From Pedobacter sp. Bi126 (GTDB lineage Bacteria; Bacteroidota; Bacteroidia; Sphingobacteriales; Sphingobacteriaceae): DNA of 64,000 bases. Below are positions 1 through 8,278 of the stretch, piece after piece. The notes under the pieces are model-generated. The model was not told the DNA's origin. It saw only the letters and a program-made list of their open reading frames with translations, and did no database searches. Within the stretch, counting starts at the first letter, position 1, and every line of letters starts with the position of its first letter. Position numbers and translations under genes: made by a program. Location: assembly GCF_918698245.1 (NCBI RefSeq), contig NZ_CAKKMS010000002.1:1114550-1178549 (forward strand), given 5' to 3'.

Positions 1-762
1 TAAAAGCGTGGTTTTAACAGCGGCTTCATCATTATAGGCATTAATATTAAAATGAGTACCCAAAACTTCTACCGTCTGTCCCTCTGTTTTTACCCTAAAA
101 GGGCGGGTATGGTCTTTTGAAACCTCAAAGTAGGCTTCTCCATTAAGTTCTACTACCCTTTCGTTTTTAGCAAAGGCATAAGGGTATTTTAAGATCGTGG
201 CTGCATTAAGCCAAACTTTTGTACCATCGGGCAGGCTTACCTGGTACTGTCCGCCGCGGGGCGTGCTAATCGTATTGGAGCCTGTAACTGATGCATTTGG
301 GATTTCTTTAATGATGTATTCGAGCTGGCCGTTTTTTGCCTTACGGATTTCGATACCATTTTGGCTCGCAATCTGACCATTTTTAGCATCATCCAAATTT
401 ACCACCGTTCCATCGGCCAGTGTTAACATAGCTTTATTTCCACCTGGAAGAATATCTCTTAATTCGGTTTTAGCTGTTAATGGTAAAGTATTGCGACCGG
501 CCATAAAATAGAGTCCTACGCTAAAGCATAAAATAATACTGGCAGCTATCGCTATGCGCTTAACCGTGACCAATTTTACAGATCTTCTTCCCGGCCTTAA
601 CCGGTTCCATACTTCTTCTTTACTGGTTTCAATGAGCAAGTGGTCAGGAGCCTCTTTTTCGAAAGGCAACTGAAGGTACCATGCTTCTACAATAGCAATT
701 TCTTCTGGCGTACAATGGCCTGCACGGTATTTATCTAAAAGCTTTTTTGCATTTTTCTCCAT
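1..762 (-). CDS. FecR-family anti-sigma factor, 3' end cut by window edge
   Basis: The reading frame starts at ATG 762 and stays open to base 1, giving 254 codons with no stop, so the C-terminus is missing. The N-terminal ~75 residues are cytoplasmic and would bind the sigma factor. A single hydrophobic segment follows, then a periplasmic part with the typical FecR stretches TPRGGQYQVSLPDGTKVWLNA, ending near VLGTHFNINAY. FecR proteins sense the state of a SusC/FecA-type outer-membrane transporter and control a partner ECF sigma factor. That partner is the gene immediately upstream on the same strand (908-1492). The SusC-like gene normally found next in this arrangement would lie outside the window. 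The family call is secure; the transported substrate is unknown. Confidence 0.9.
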   Translation of the reverse strand, partial: MEKNAKKLLDKYRAGHCTPEEIAIVEAWYLQLPFEKEAPDHLLIETSKEEVWNRLRPGRRSVKLVTVKRIAIAASIILCFSVGLYFMAGRNTLPLTAKTELRDILPGGNKAMLTLADGTVVNLDDAKNGQIASQNGIEIRKAKNGQLEYIIKEIPNASVTGSNTISTPRGGQYQVSLPDGTKVWLNAATILKYPYAFAKNERVVELNGEAYFEVSKDHTRPFRVKTEGQTVEVLGTHFNINAYNDEAAVKTTLL

Positions 763-907
763 TAAAAAGAAATCTAGTTTGGTTGATTATTATATATACG
801 GCGAAGCTATAGCCTTGGGGGTATCGAAAAATTATTTTTTTTTATAATAATTTCATTCAACACACATTTAAAAGAAAAAAAATGAATTTAAATTACAACC
901 ATAGTGG

Positions 908-1492
908 CTAACTATAGGTTTTTAACAAGAAAAGAACATAAACTGCCACCCCCAGCCGAGTTTTAAGAATTCGCAGTGCTTTTTTTACCTGCGTTTTAAC
1001 AGTTAACTCAGAAAGCCCTAATTCGACCGCTATTTCTTTATGCGATTTATTCTCTTTACGGCTTAAAATAAATATTTCGCGCATTTTTGGCGGCAAAGCA
1101 TCAATTTCTTGCTCAATTAATAGCGCCATCTGCTTTTCGCGCACCATATAGTCAGTTAACACATGATCCTGATCTATATAATCCTGTAAAGAATCAACGT
1201 ATTTGCTTTCTACTTTTTGATGCGCAAACACATCCAGTACACGGTTACGCACTGCTGTATATAGATATGCTGATAAATTACCATCAGGAGCTACCTGTAA
1301 ACGTTTAACCCAAAGCGATTCGAACAACTGGTGTAATACATCCTTTGCTTCTTCATCGTCATTTAAGCGTTTATTGGCATGGATAAAAAGCAGGCCATAA
1401 AAGCGGTTGTAAATTTCGGTAAAGGCCAATTCATCACCTTGAGTTAACAAGACTGCCAATTCGCTATCAGAATATGAACCGTAAACACGCAT
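908..1492 (-). CDS. ECF-type RNA polymerase sigma factor (FecI-like)
   Basis: This sigma-70 family protein of about 194 residues has only regions 2 and 4. Region 2 covers the part rich in aromatic and acidic residues around AFTEIYNRFYGLLFIHANKR. Region 4 carries the helix-turn-helix LPPKMREIFILSRKENKSHKEIAVELGLSELTVK. It would direct RNA polymerase to a nutrient-uptake operon under control of the FecR protein encoded 146 bp downstream. The frame could start 30 bases earlier (1522), but a good -7 element (TATCTTTG) lies inside that extension, and the extra residues are hydrophobic and atypical, so ATG 1492 is preferred. The C-terminal 15 residues are hydrophobic (GVAVYVLFLLKTYS), which is unusual for a sigma factor. 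Confidence 0.88.
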   Translation of the reverse strand: MRVYGSYSDSELAVLLTQGDELAFTEIYNRFYGLLFIHANKRLNDDEEAKDVLHQLFESLWVKRLQVAPDGNLSAYLYTAVRNRVLDVFAHQKVESKYVDSLQDYIDQDHVLTDYMVREKQMALLIEQEIDALPPKMREIFILSRKENKSHKEIAVELGLSELTVKTQVKKALRILKTRLGVAVYVLFLLKTYS

Positions 1493-1502
1493 AGAGATAA
1501 CA

Positions 1503-1510
1503 CAAAGATA
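1503..1510 (-). promoter_or_regulatory. Bacteroidota -7 element before the ECF sigma gene
   Basis: The minus strand reads TATCTTTG, an exact match to the TANNTTTG consensus of the Bacteroidota housekeeping sigma factor. It ends about 10 bases before ATG 1492, which implies a very short leader and argues against the upstream start at 1522. No clear -33 TTG is found at 19-21 bases upstream. Confidence 0.4.
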
Positions 1511-1784
1511 ATATAAATACAATCGGTTTCATTGGCTTGTATCGAGTCTTATCTTACTTATCTCTTGATATTTGTAAATTTTTATATAAATCGGTGTACG
1601 TTTATGCCATAAAAAGAGAAACAGCACAATTTCTAAAGCCTTTGTCACTATAAAAAGACCAAAATAAACAGGATGTGATGATTATATCGTTTCGATTGAT
1701 GAGATTCTAACAGAAGCGTTTAACTAAAGATGCGCACAGATTTTACATCTGTTTCTAAAGCTATAAAAATTGATATACAGACCC

Positions 1785-2276
1785 TTAAACATTACGACTT
1801 AATATTGCTGCATACGCTACCAGTACAATACAGATAAATGAGGCGATGGTTCTGATCCGATGGAATAAATTCCAGCTGGGCTCAAATTTTTCTCGCAATG
1901 CAGTGAGGTCTGTAGCACCAAGTCTACTTAGGTCTGCTCCATCCAAAAGGTTATTGAGCGGTACATTACCAATTATGGTAACCAGAAAAACACCGCCAAA
2001 ATATAATAATGTTGCCGCCAAAAGCAGGTAAAATACAGTAGCTTGCTCTCTAAAAAACCAAACACTTATGGGTAATATGACTAGCGTACCCATAAAAGAA
2101 ATAAAAAACAACGGATTTAAAATAGCCCGGTTGATTGATTGCATTGCTTGTAAAAAAGAAGCATCAGAAAGACGTGCAAGGCCCGGAATAACCGAACAGG
2201 AGTACGCATAAAAAAGACCACCAATAAGTGCAGTAGAAACTGTACTCAACAAAAGAACCAAGGTTTTGAAATTCAT
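1785..2276 (-). CDS. DUF1772-type integral membrane protein
   Basis: A 163-residue protein with four predicted membrane segments, at about residues 5-25, 55-75, 85-105 and 140-160. The layout and the N-terminal GGLFYAYSCSVIPGL stretch fit the DUF1772 (anthrone-oxygenase-like) family, whose bacterial members have no settled function. ATG 2276 is preferred over the frame's upstream start at 2330 because the protein then begins directly with the first hydrophobic helix, as in relatives. It stands alone, with no operon partner. Confidence 0.65.
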   Translation of the reverse strand: MNFKTLVLLLSTVSTALIGGLFYAYSCSVIPGLARLSDASFLQAMQSINRAILNPLFFISFMGTLVILPISVWFFREQATVFYLLLAATLLYFGGVFLVTIIGNVPLNNLLDGADLSRLGATDLTALREKFEPSWNLFHRIRTIASFICIVLVAYAAILSRNV

Positions 2277-2587
2277 AAACAATTGCTTTAAATATATCCT
2301 TACCCTAAGGAGTATGACGAATTTAAGCAAAAACGTTAGCTGAAAAAAAATAATTCCTATCTAAAAAAGAGCGCTAATTTAGATAGGAAAGAGAGATAAT
2401 CTAGATATGAAAAGTTAATAGGTAGATGTTAAATAAAAAATTTTAATGTTTATTGCTCCCAAACAAACGCCGTCTAGATTAAAATTTCTACATTTTCATT
2501 GATTGTAAACGAAGATCGTATTTTGCCTTTATCTTAAGCATTAAGTTATATAGATCGGTCTGTTTTCGTTACAGATCGGTACAAATG

Positions 2588-2809
2588 TTAATCAAAACCC
2601 ATATTTAGAACTACAATATTAGTAGCTTGGCATCCTACCTGCCCTTGTTCTAAATTAAAGCGGACTTTGGTTCCTACAACTAAAGAACGACGGTAAATCC
2701 CTATCAATTTCTGGTTATCTGCATAAACCATTTCCTTTCCATTATCGGGTGCAACAAATCCGAAACCTCGTATCGGATTATACCATTTAATCACTCCTGT
2801 ATACATCAT
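2588..2809 (-). CDS. Divergent cold-shock-domain protein
   Basis: A 73-residue protein that follows the cold-shock-domain plan. GVIKWYN matches the usual G-V-KW-F/Y-N opening, and RGFGFV matches the RNP1 motif. The RNP2 region, normally VFVHFS, reads EMVYADNQKLI here, so the usual histidine and one aromatic residue are lost. The C-terminal half (GTKVRFNLEQGQVGCQATNIVVL) keeps the normal beta-strand pattern. CspA-like proteins bind single-stranded nucleic acid and melt RNA structure; altered RNP2 suggests changed or weaker binding. Two adjacent ATG codons (2809, 2806) could both start it. It is monocistronic. Confidence 0.75.
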   Translation of the reverse strand: MMYTGVIKWYNPIRGFGFVAPDNGKEMVYADNQKLIGIYRRSLVVGTKVRFNLEQGQVGCQATNIVVLNMGFD

Positions 2810-2930
2810 AACGCATTTTTTACCTTAAATTAGCCAACTGAAAGAAAATTTACTACGAAACAGGATAAAGCGTTCTATTTTCGGTATGAAAAGGTGTAAT
2901 TTCGTTATGTATACAAAGGAAAATTAACAA

Positions 2931-3656
2931 ATGATTAAGTGTATAGCCATTGATGACCAACAAAATTCGATTTCGGGGCTTGAAAAATATATAGCAGATA
3001 CTCCGAATATGAAGCTTGTGGCGAGTTACACCGATCCGGTGGTGGCCTTGAACGAGCTTAAAAAGATTGACCAGGTAGATGTGATATTTATGGACATTCA
3101 AATGCCACAGATTTCGGGCATCGAACTTTCTAAAGCAATCCGCTCCAAAACCAGGAAACTGATATTTACCACCTCTCATGAAGAATATGCCTTTGAAGCA
3201 TTCGAAGCAGAAGCAGATGCATATTTACTTAAACCTTATGGCTATGCTAAATTTGCCTTAACGGTAAACCGTGTTTTTGAGGAAGAAATAGAAAATATAG
3301 GGCAGGAAACTTATTTCTTGGTCAAAAATAAATCAGAAGACCACAAAGCGGTTTTAGTGCGCTATGCAGATATAATTGCTTTTGAAAGTTTCCATAATTA
3401 TATAAAAATACATACAAAAGAGAAGATAATTATTGCTTATTTAAGTTTGAAAGATGTTAAAGAACAACTGAACCTTAAAAAGGGCTTCATCCAACTGCAT
3501 AGGGGGTATATTATTTCCATCAATCATATTTTACATGTTGAGGGAACAAGAGTAACACTTTCTAACCATACCAGCTTTACTGTTGGCGACCTTTACTACA
3601 ATGATTTCCGTGATTTCTTCACCGATAAACTTATTACCAGTAAACGGAATAAATAA
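2931..3656 (+). CDS. LytTR-type response regulator (orphan)
   Basis: A 241-residue two-domain regulator. Residues 1-115 form a receiver domain with acidic pocket D8/D9, phospho-acceptor D55 in FMDIQMP and K101 in LLKPYG. Residues ~135-235 form a LytTR DNA-binding domain, with the typical ADIIAFESFHNYIKIHT and GFIQLHRGYIISINHI stretches. Such proteins are usually paired with a membrane histidine kinase of the LytS/YehU type, but none lies next to it, so its partner must be encoded elsewhere. It converges on the histone-like gene across a shared terminator. Confidence 0.92.
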   Translation: MIKCIAIDDQQNSISGLEKYIADTPNMKLVASYTDPVVALNELKKIDQVDVIFMDIQMPQISGIELSKAIRSKTRKLIFTTSHEEYAFEAFEAEADAYLLKPYGYAKFALTVNRVFEEEIENIGQETYFLVKNKSEDHKAVLVRYADIIAFESFHNYIKIHTKEKIIIAYLSLKDVKEQLNLKKGFIQLHRGYIISINHILHVEGTRVTLSNHTSFTVGDLYYNDFRDFFTDKLITSKRNK

Positions 3657-3700
3657 CGGTTAAGGATAGATAAAAGGCAATGGCCTTGACTAGCATATAA

Positions 3701-3735
3701 AAAGAAAGCCCACGTAAAACGCGGGCTTTCTTTTT
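3701..3735. terminator. Bidirectional intrinsic terminator
   Basis: AAAGAAAGCCC pairs with GGGCTTTCTTT around a short loop, with one A:C mismatch and two more C:G pairs next to the loop. A run of A on one side and T on the other gives both strands a U tract. It sits between the convergent LytTR gene and the histone H1-like gene. Confidence 0.8.
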
Positions 3736-3750
3736 AAAAGCGAAAACAAA

Positions 3751-3930
3751 TTATTTAGCGCTATTTTTTTTATCAGTTACTTCAGCTCTAATTTCTTGGG
3801 CTAAAACTTTTAGGTCTTGCATTGCTTTACGTACACGCGTACCTGCTGCTGCATTACCACCATCATAAAATTTAGTTGCGTCTGCTTCAACAGAAGAGAT
3901 TAGATCTTGCAGTTTTTTAAATTTGTCCAT
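3751..3930 (-). CDS. Histone H1-like small basic protein (core copy)
   Basis: A 59-residue protein beginning MDKFKKLQDLISSVEADATK. It is helical, with GNAAAGTRVRKAMQDLK in the middle and a lysine-rich tail ending KKNSAK. Bacteroidota proteins of this type are annotated as histone H1-like and are thought to bind DNA non-specifically. An upstream start at 3963 is possible, but the MDKF start matches the paralogue at 19373-19552 exactly in length. A strong promoter lies at 4004-4034 and a terminator follows the gene, so it is a self-contained and probably highly expressed unit. Confidence 0.85.
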   Translation of the reverse strand: MDKFKKLQDLISSVEADATKFYDGGNAAAGTRVRKAMQDLKVLAQEIRAEVTDKKNSAK

Positions 3931-4003
3931 AATTTTTCTTTTATCGGGATGGTAAACATCCATTAATTAAATATATTCCTTTCCGCTCACAATAAACGGG
4001 CCG

Positions 4004-4034
4004 CAAAACTATTGTTTTTTATAAATTAAACAAA
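4004..4034 (-). promoter_or_regulatory. Consensus Bacteroidota promoter of the histone H1-like gene
   Basis: On the minus strand a TTTG -33 element, a 19-base spacer and a TAGTTTTG -7 element match the Bacteroidota consensus (TTTG, N19-21, TANNTTTG) exactly. The start of transcription would be near 3998, giving a leader of about 65 bases before ATG 3930. The second copy of the gene has nearly the same arrangement. Confidence 0.75.
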
Positions 4035-4213
4035 CGTTTATGCCAAATCATTATTGCGGAATAGTATTGAAACAATGGCAACAGCGGCAATATTAGCCTG
4101 TTTTTTGCCAAAATACTTCATTCTTAGTATTTTGTACATTAAACATTTACAACAACATAATTTACAATGAAGGTAACTTAATTTAACAATTATGTTTTAT
4201 CTTGGTTGGAAAT

Positions 4214-5425
4214 ATGCAGTCGTTGAACCTTATAATTAGTACCAGTTGCCTATTCTTACTTTTATTCGCTATGCATCTTTTTTTCGCAAAAAAAGGGAAT
4301 AAGCTGCTTAACGTTCTACTTTCGGTTATATTTTTTGCCCGGTTTGGGCAGATTTTAACTTCGCTGCTCTTTAAATCGGGCCAACCTAATGCTTTAGCCT
4401 TTTTTCATCAAACTTTTACCCCGCTTTATTATGCTGCCCCAGCCTGCTTTTACCTTTATATCACCGGCTTTCTTCAAGATCGTAAAAGTTTACAAAAAAT
4501 AGAATGGCTTCATTTTGTACCAGCTTTGTTGGCTATTATCCACGTTATCCCCTGGCATTTCTCTACAACGCTCAATTGGGATTTGATAGGAAACCAATTG
4601 GCTGAAAATGGTTACTTCTCACTAAAAGCAAAAAGTGGCCTGTTTCCGCCATATTTCCATTACTTATTTAGGCCAATACTGGTATTTGGTTATTTGTGCC
4701 TTACCTGGATTGCAGTACTCCGTTTAAAAAACAAACCACAACAGCTACTTGAAGGTGAAGGCAGAAAATGGATCATCTTTTTTCTCCGGATTGCGACCTT
4801 TTTCCAGTTGTTTAGTTTAGTGCCCATTATATTAAGAAGCTTACACATCCCATATGTTAATGCCTCTTTTATTGTGCTCAATTGTTTGGCCCTATTAGTC
4901 ATTTTATTATATGCACTTCACAAGCCTTATATTTTTTATGGCTACTTGCTGGTAGCTGTTGATTGGACTAAAAAAGCTGCAACCAAGAAAACTGAAACTG
5001 ATTCCTCATTAGCTCCTTTATTGGAAGAAGATCCAAAACATGCACTTAAAGCTGTCAAAAAAATCAATCTTTTAGATGCGCAACTGTCTGACTATGCCCT
5101 TGCCATGAAAGAAATAATGGAAGCAGAACGACTTTACCTGGTGCATGATTTTCAGATTATCGATCTGGCGGCAAAACTTAACCTTCCGATCCATCATTGC
5201 TCTTTCGTAATTAACAAACATATTGGCAAAAATTTCCGCGACTGGATAAACAGTTACCGGGTAAATCATTTCCTAACACAGTATCCGCTCCAATCGGATA
5301 AAATAACTATAGAAGCTATTGCTACTGAAGCTGGCTTTAAAAGTCTGGCTACATTTTATAATGCATTTAAAAAAGAAACGGGCTTAATGCCAACCACCTA
5401 TTTTGCACAGGAATTAAGCCGTTAA
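4214..5425 (+). CDS. AraC-family regulator with N-terminal membrane domain
   Basis: A 403-residue protein. Residues 1-240 contain about seven hydrophobic helices (for example LIISTSCLFLLLFAMHLFF near the start and CLALLVILLYALHKPYIF at the end). A ~60-residue linker follows. The last ~110 residues form an AraC-type double helix-turn-helix (IDLAAKLNLPIHHCSFVINKHIGKNFRDWIN and IEAIATEAGFKSLATFYNAFKKETGLMP). It is probably a membrane-bound regulator that senses an extracellular or membrane signal. The frame opens with TTG at 4202; ATG 4214 is taken as the start. No obvious target gene is adjacent. Confidence 0.85.
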   Translation: MQSLNLIISTSCLFLLLFAMHLFFAKKGNKLLNVLLSVIFFARFGQILTSLLFKSGQPNALAFFHQTFTPLYYAAPACFYLYITGFLQDRKSLQKIEWLHFVPALLAIIHVIPWHFSTTLNWDLIGNQLAENGYFSLKAKSGLFPPYFHYLFRPILVFGYLCLTWIAVLRLKNKPQQLLEGEGRKWIIFFLRIATFFQLFSLVPIILRSLHIPYVNASFIVLNCLALLVILLYALHKPYIFYGYLLVAVDWTKKAATKKTETDSSLAPLLEEDPKHALKAVKKINLLDAQLSDYALAMKEIMEAERLYLVHDFQIIDLAAKLNLPIHHCSFVINKHIGKNFRDWINSYRVNHFLTQYPLQSDKITIEAIATEAGFKSLATFYNAFKKETGLMPTTYFAQELSR

Positions 5426-5600
5426 CCTGTTATTTCCTCTTTTTTTACTCTAACGATCGTATCGTTAGAGGCCACAACCACGCTTTATTTCGCTTAATAT
5501 TGAAATGCCAGATACCTTTGGTTTCTGATCAGCATATGAGTATGGTATTTCAAATGAGTATGCTTTAATCCATTTCTCAGAAATCTAACAAGCCTTAACT

Positions 5601-6212
5601 ATGCTTTATTCAACATCGTTTTTACGCCCCCTTTTCGATTATATGGAGCAATTCTATCCTTTATCTGAAGCCTTTAAGGCCGAACATGAAAAATCTTGTA
5701 AGCTCATCCATGTTAAAAAGAACAAACACATCCTTTCACCAATAGACAGTAATACTTCGCTCTATTTTTTGGTACACGGACTCGTTCGTGGCTTCATACG
5801 CGATGGCAAAAAAGATATCAGCACCTGGTTTAGCTGTGGAAATGAATTAATTGGCGCCATACGTCACCCCGATCAGCAACCCGATCATTCGATAGAATAT
5901 CTTCAGGCCCTGGAAGAATGTCAGCTCATCTGCATTCCTTATACCCTAATCGATTCGATGTATGCAAACTATCCAGAGGCCAACCTAATCGGCAGAAAGC
6001 TATTGGCGCTTCATTATTATGCAGCATCAGAAAGATCAATCCTGGCCAGGATACCAAAAGCAATAAGCAGGTACCGCAAACTCCAGGAAAGCGATTTGGA
6101 TATCAACAGGATACCGCAGCGTTATCTGGCCAGCTACCTTGGTATGCGCTTAGAAACCCTGAGTAGAATCAGAAATAAAATTTCAACATCCGATTACCGG
6201 TTGTGCTCTTAA
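5601..6212 (+). CDS. Crp/Fnr-type cyclic-nucleotide-binding regulator
   Basis: A 203-residue protein. Residues ~15-130 form a cNMP-binding-like beta-barrel (KNKHILSPIDSNTSLYFLVHGLVRGFIRDG). The C-terminal part includes RIPQRYLASYLGMRLETLSRIRNKI, a helix pair of the kind seen in Bacteroidota Crp-like proteins. The DNA-binding part is short, and the classical cAMP-contact residues are not evident, so the ligand is unknown. A second in-frame ATG (MEQFYP) 42 bases in is an alternative start. It stands alone upstream of map. Confidence 0.82.
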   Translation: MLYSTSFLRPLFDYMEQFYPLSEAFKAEHEKSCKLIHVKKNKHILSPIDSNTSLYFLVHGLVRGFIRDGKKDISTWFSCGNELIGAIRHPDQQPDHSIEYLQALEECQLICIPYTLIDSMYANYPEANLIGRKLLALHYYAASERSILARIPKAISRYRKLQESDLDINRIPQRYLASYLGMRLETLSRIRNKISTSDYRLCS

Positions 6213-6319
6213 TTTAGCAAAAAACAATCAATCATTCTAACATGCAGTCATTCGGTTACGCAAACATTCAAGCCTTTTAGCTACTAGCCTTTCTACTTTT
6301 TCCTTTCCGCTTCTTTTGC

Positions 6320-6327
6320 TAAATTTG
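6320..6327 (+). promoter_or_regulatory. Possible -7 element of map
   Basis: TAAATTTG matches TANNTTTG and ends only 5 bases before ATG 6333. If it is used, the map transcript would be almost leaderless. No clear -33 element is visible, so support is weak. Confidence 0.3.
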
Positions 6328-6332
6328 CGGCA

Positions 6333-7133
6333 ATGATTTTATATAAAACCAACGAAGAAGTAGAACTGATGCAGATCAGTGCCCTACTGGTGAGCGATAC
6401 CCTTGCAGAAGTAGCTAAAATATTAAAGCCAGGCATTACAACCCTCGAGATTGATAGAATAGCCAACGAATTTATACTTGATAATGGCGCCGTACCTTCC
6501 TTTTACAACTATAATGGTTTTCCTTTCCATATTATTACCTCGGTAAACGATGTGGTTGTACATGGCTTTCCGACTAAAGATGAGCTGAAAGATGGCGATA
6601 TTATCTCAGTAGATGTGGGTACCATAAAAAACGGTTTTCACGGCGATCATGCTTATACTTTTATCGTCGGCGAAGTATCGCCAGCAGTACTAAACCTGGT
6701 AAAAACAACTAAAGAATCACTTTTTCTTGGAATTAAAGAAGCTGTTGTGGGCAAACGCATTGGCGATATTGGTGCAGCTATCCAAAGCCATAACGAAAAG
6801 CAGGGCTATGGCGTAGTAAGAGATCTGGTAGGCCATGGCTTAGGGAAAGATATGCACGAAGACCCACAGGTACCAAATTATGGTCGTAAAGGCAATGGTT
6901 TACTCTTAAGAGAAAACCTGGTACTGGCCATAGAACCTATGATAAATATGGGTAAAAAAGACGTTTTTCTAGATGATGATGGCTGGACGATCAGAACTGC
7001 TGATGGAAGTCCATCTGTACATTTTGAGCATGATGTATGTGTGAAAAAAGGGGAAGCACTTATTCTTTCTAATTATGCCCCTATTGAGGCTGCTGAAAAG
7101 CAGAACAGCAACCTTAATACCTCTTATTACTAA
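6333..7133 (+). CDS. map: Type I methionine aminopeptidase
   Basis: A 266-residue M24-family metallopeptidase that removes the initiator methionine from nascent proteins in the cytoplasm. All five metal ligands are present: D94 (ISVDVG), D105 (FHGDHAY), H168 (VGHGLG), E201 (AIEPMI) and E232 (HFEHDV). H77 in VVHGFP matches the conserved substrate-side histidine. Length is normal for the family, with a short extra C-terminal tail (AEKQNSNLNTSYY). It is not in the ribosomal-protein operon where the housekeeping map of Bacteroidota usually sits, so it may be a second copy. Confidence 0.93.
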   Translation: MILYKTNEEVELMQISALLVSDTLAEVAKILKPGITTLEIDRIANEFILDNGAVPSFYNYNGFPFHIITSVNDVVVHGFPTKDELKDGDIISVDVGTIKNGFHGDHAYTFIVGEVSPAVLNLVKTTKESLFLGIKEAVVGKRIGDIGAAIQSHNEKQGYGVVRDLVGHGLGKDMHEDPQVPNYGRKGNGLLLRENLVLAIEPMINMGKKDVFLDDDGWTIRTADGSPSVHFEHDVCVKKGEALILSNYAPIEAAEKQNSNLNTSYY

Positions 7134-7211
7134 ATAGCAATACAATGGGTGCATGGAGATTTTGAAGAAATCAGCTTTTCAAAAACTCCTTGCGTTTATT
7201 CCTTTACCTTC

Positions 7212-8216
7212 TTACACCAATATTGCATCTGAAACTATCTCCCCAGCATTATCGTCTAACAATATTTTAACTGTTTTTAGGGTAGACTCCGCAATTTCTG
7301 TTAAGGCCTCTTGTGTAAAAAAAGCCTGATGCCCGGTAAGCAAAACATTCGGAAAACTAATTAGCCGCTGAATATCATCGTCACCAATAATACTTGCTGA
7401 AAGATCTTTAAAAAAGAGTTGTTCTTCCTGTTCGTATACATCAATTCCCAGCGCCGCAAGTTGACCTGTTTTTAGCGCTTCAATCACGTCTCGTGTGTTA
7501 ATCAACCCGCCTCTGCTTGTATTGATTAGCATAACACCTTTTTTCATCGTCAATAAGCTATTTGATCCAATCAGGTAATGGTTTTCTGGTGTAAGCGGGC
7601 AATGCAGCGAAATAATATCGGCTTCTTTTATTACTTCATGAAAAGGCAAATATTTTACTCCTGCATCTTGCAATGCTGTATTCACAAAAGGATCCGAAGC
7701 CAGTACAGTACAGCCAAAACCAAGCATAATTTTACAGAAAGCAGCGCCAATTTTCCCTGTGCCGATTACGCCTACTGTTTTGCCAAAAAGATTGAAACCC
7801 ATTAAACCTGAAAGCGAAAAATTCTGTTCGCGTACGCGGTTGTAGGCCTTATGGGTTTTACGGTTTAGGGTAAGCAACATGGCTACTGCATGTTCTGCAA
7901 CAGCTTGTGGCGAATAAGCCGGAACGCGGCAAACACGGATCCCGTATTGTTTGGCCGCATTCAGATCCACATTGTTAAAGCCTGCACAACGCAAAGCAAT
8001 AATATTCACCCCTTTTTGCGCCAATATGGCTATAACATCAGCCGTTAGTTTATCGTTCACAAATACACAAACAGCATCAGTACCTACTTTTATCGCGTCA
8101 GCAATATGAGGCCCCAGATGAGTTTCCCAAAATTCTAATTCAAAATCATAATGTTTATTACAGCTTTCAAAAAATTCACGGTCGTAAGGCTTCGCAGAAA
8201 AAAACACAATCTTCAT
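7212..8216 (-). CDS. D-isomer-specific 2-hydroxyacid dehydrogenase (D-lactate dehydrogenase type)
   Basis: A 334-residue NAD-dependent enzyme that probably interconverts a 2-keto acid (such as pyruvate) and its D-2-hydroxy acid. The Rossmann motif GVIGTGKIG is followed by the family's catalytic set: the Arg in TSRGG, a Glu in VYEQEEQLF, and His in LLTGHQAFFT. MKIVFFSAKPYDREFFE is the usual N-terminus of fermentative D-lactate dehydrogenases, so ATG 8216 is preferred over the start at 8273. It lies 62 bp downstream of the GH2 gene on the same strand and may be cotranscribed. Confidence 0.88.
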   Translation of the reverse strand: MKIVFFSAKPYDREFFESCNKHYDFELEFWETHLGPHIADAIKVGTDAVCVFVNDKLTADVIAILAQKGVNIIALRCAGFNNVDLNAAKQYGIRVCRVPAYSPQAVAEHAVAMLLTLNRKTHKAYNRVREQNFSLSGLMGFNLFGKTVGVIGTGKIGAAFCKIMLGFGCTVLASDPFVNTALQDAGVKYLPFHEVIKEADIISLHCPLTPENHYLIGSNSLLTMKKGVMLINTSRGGLINTRDVIEALKTGQLAALGIDVYEQEEQLFFKDLSASIIGDDDIQRLISFPNVLLTGHQAFFTQEALTEIAESTLKTVKILLDDNAGEIVSDAILV

Positions 8217-8278
8217 ATCGTTAAAAATACGGATTAAATAGGATTTGCCGTGCTGTTTTAACCCAGAGATCAAAACGC

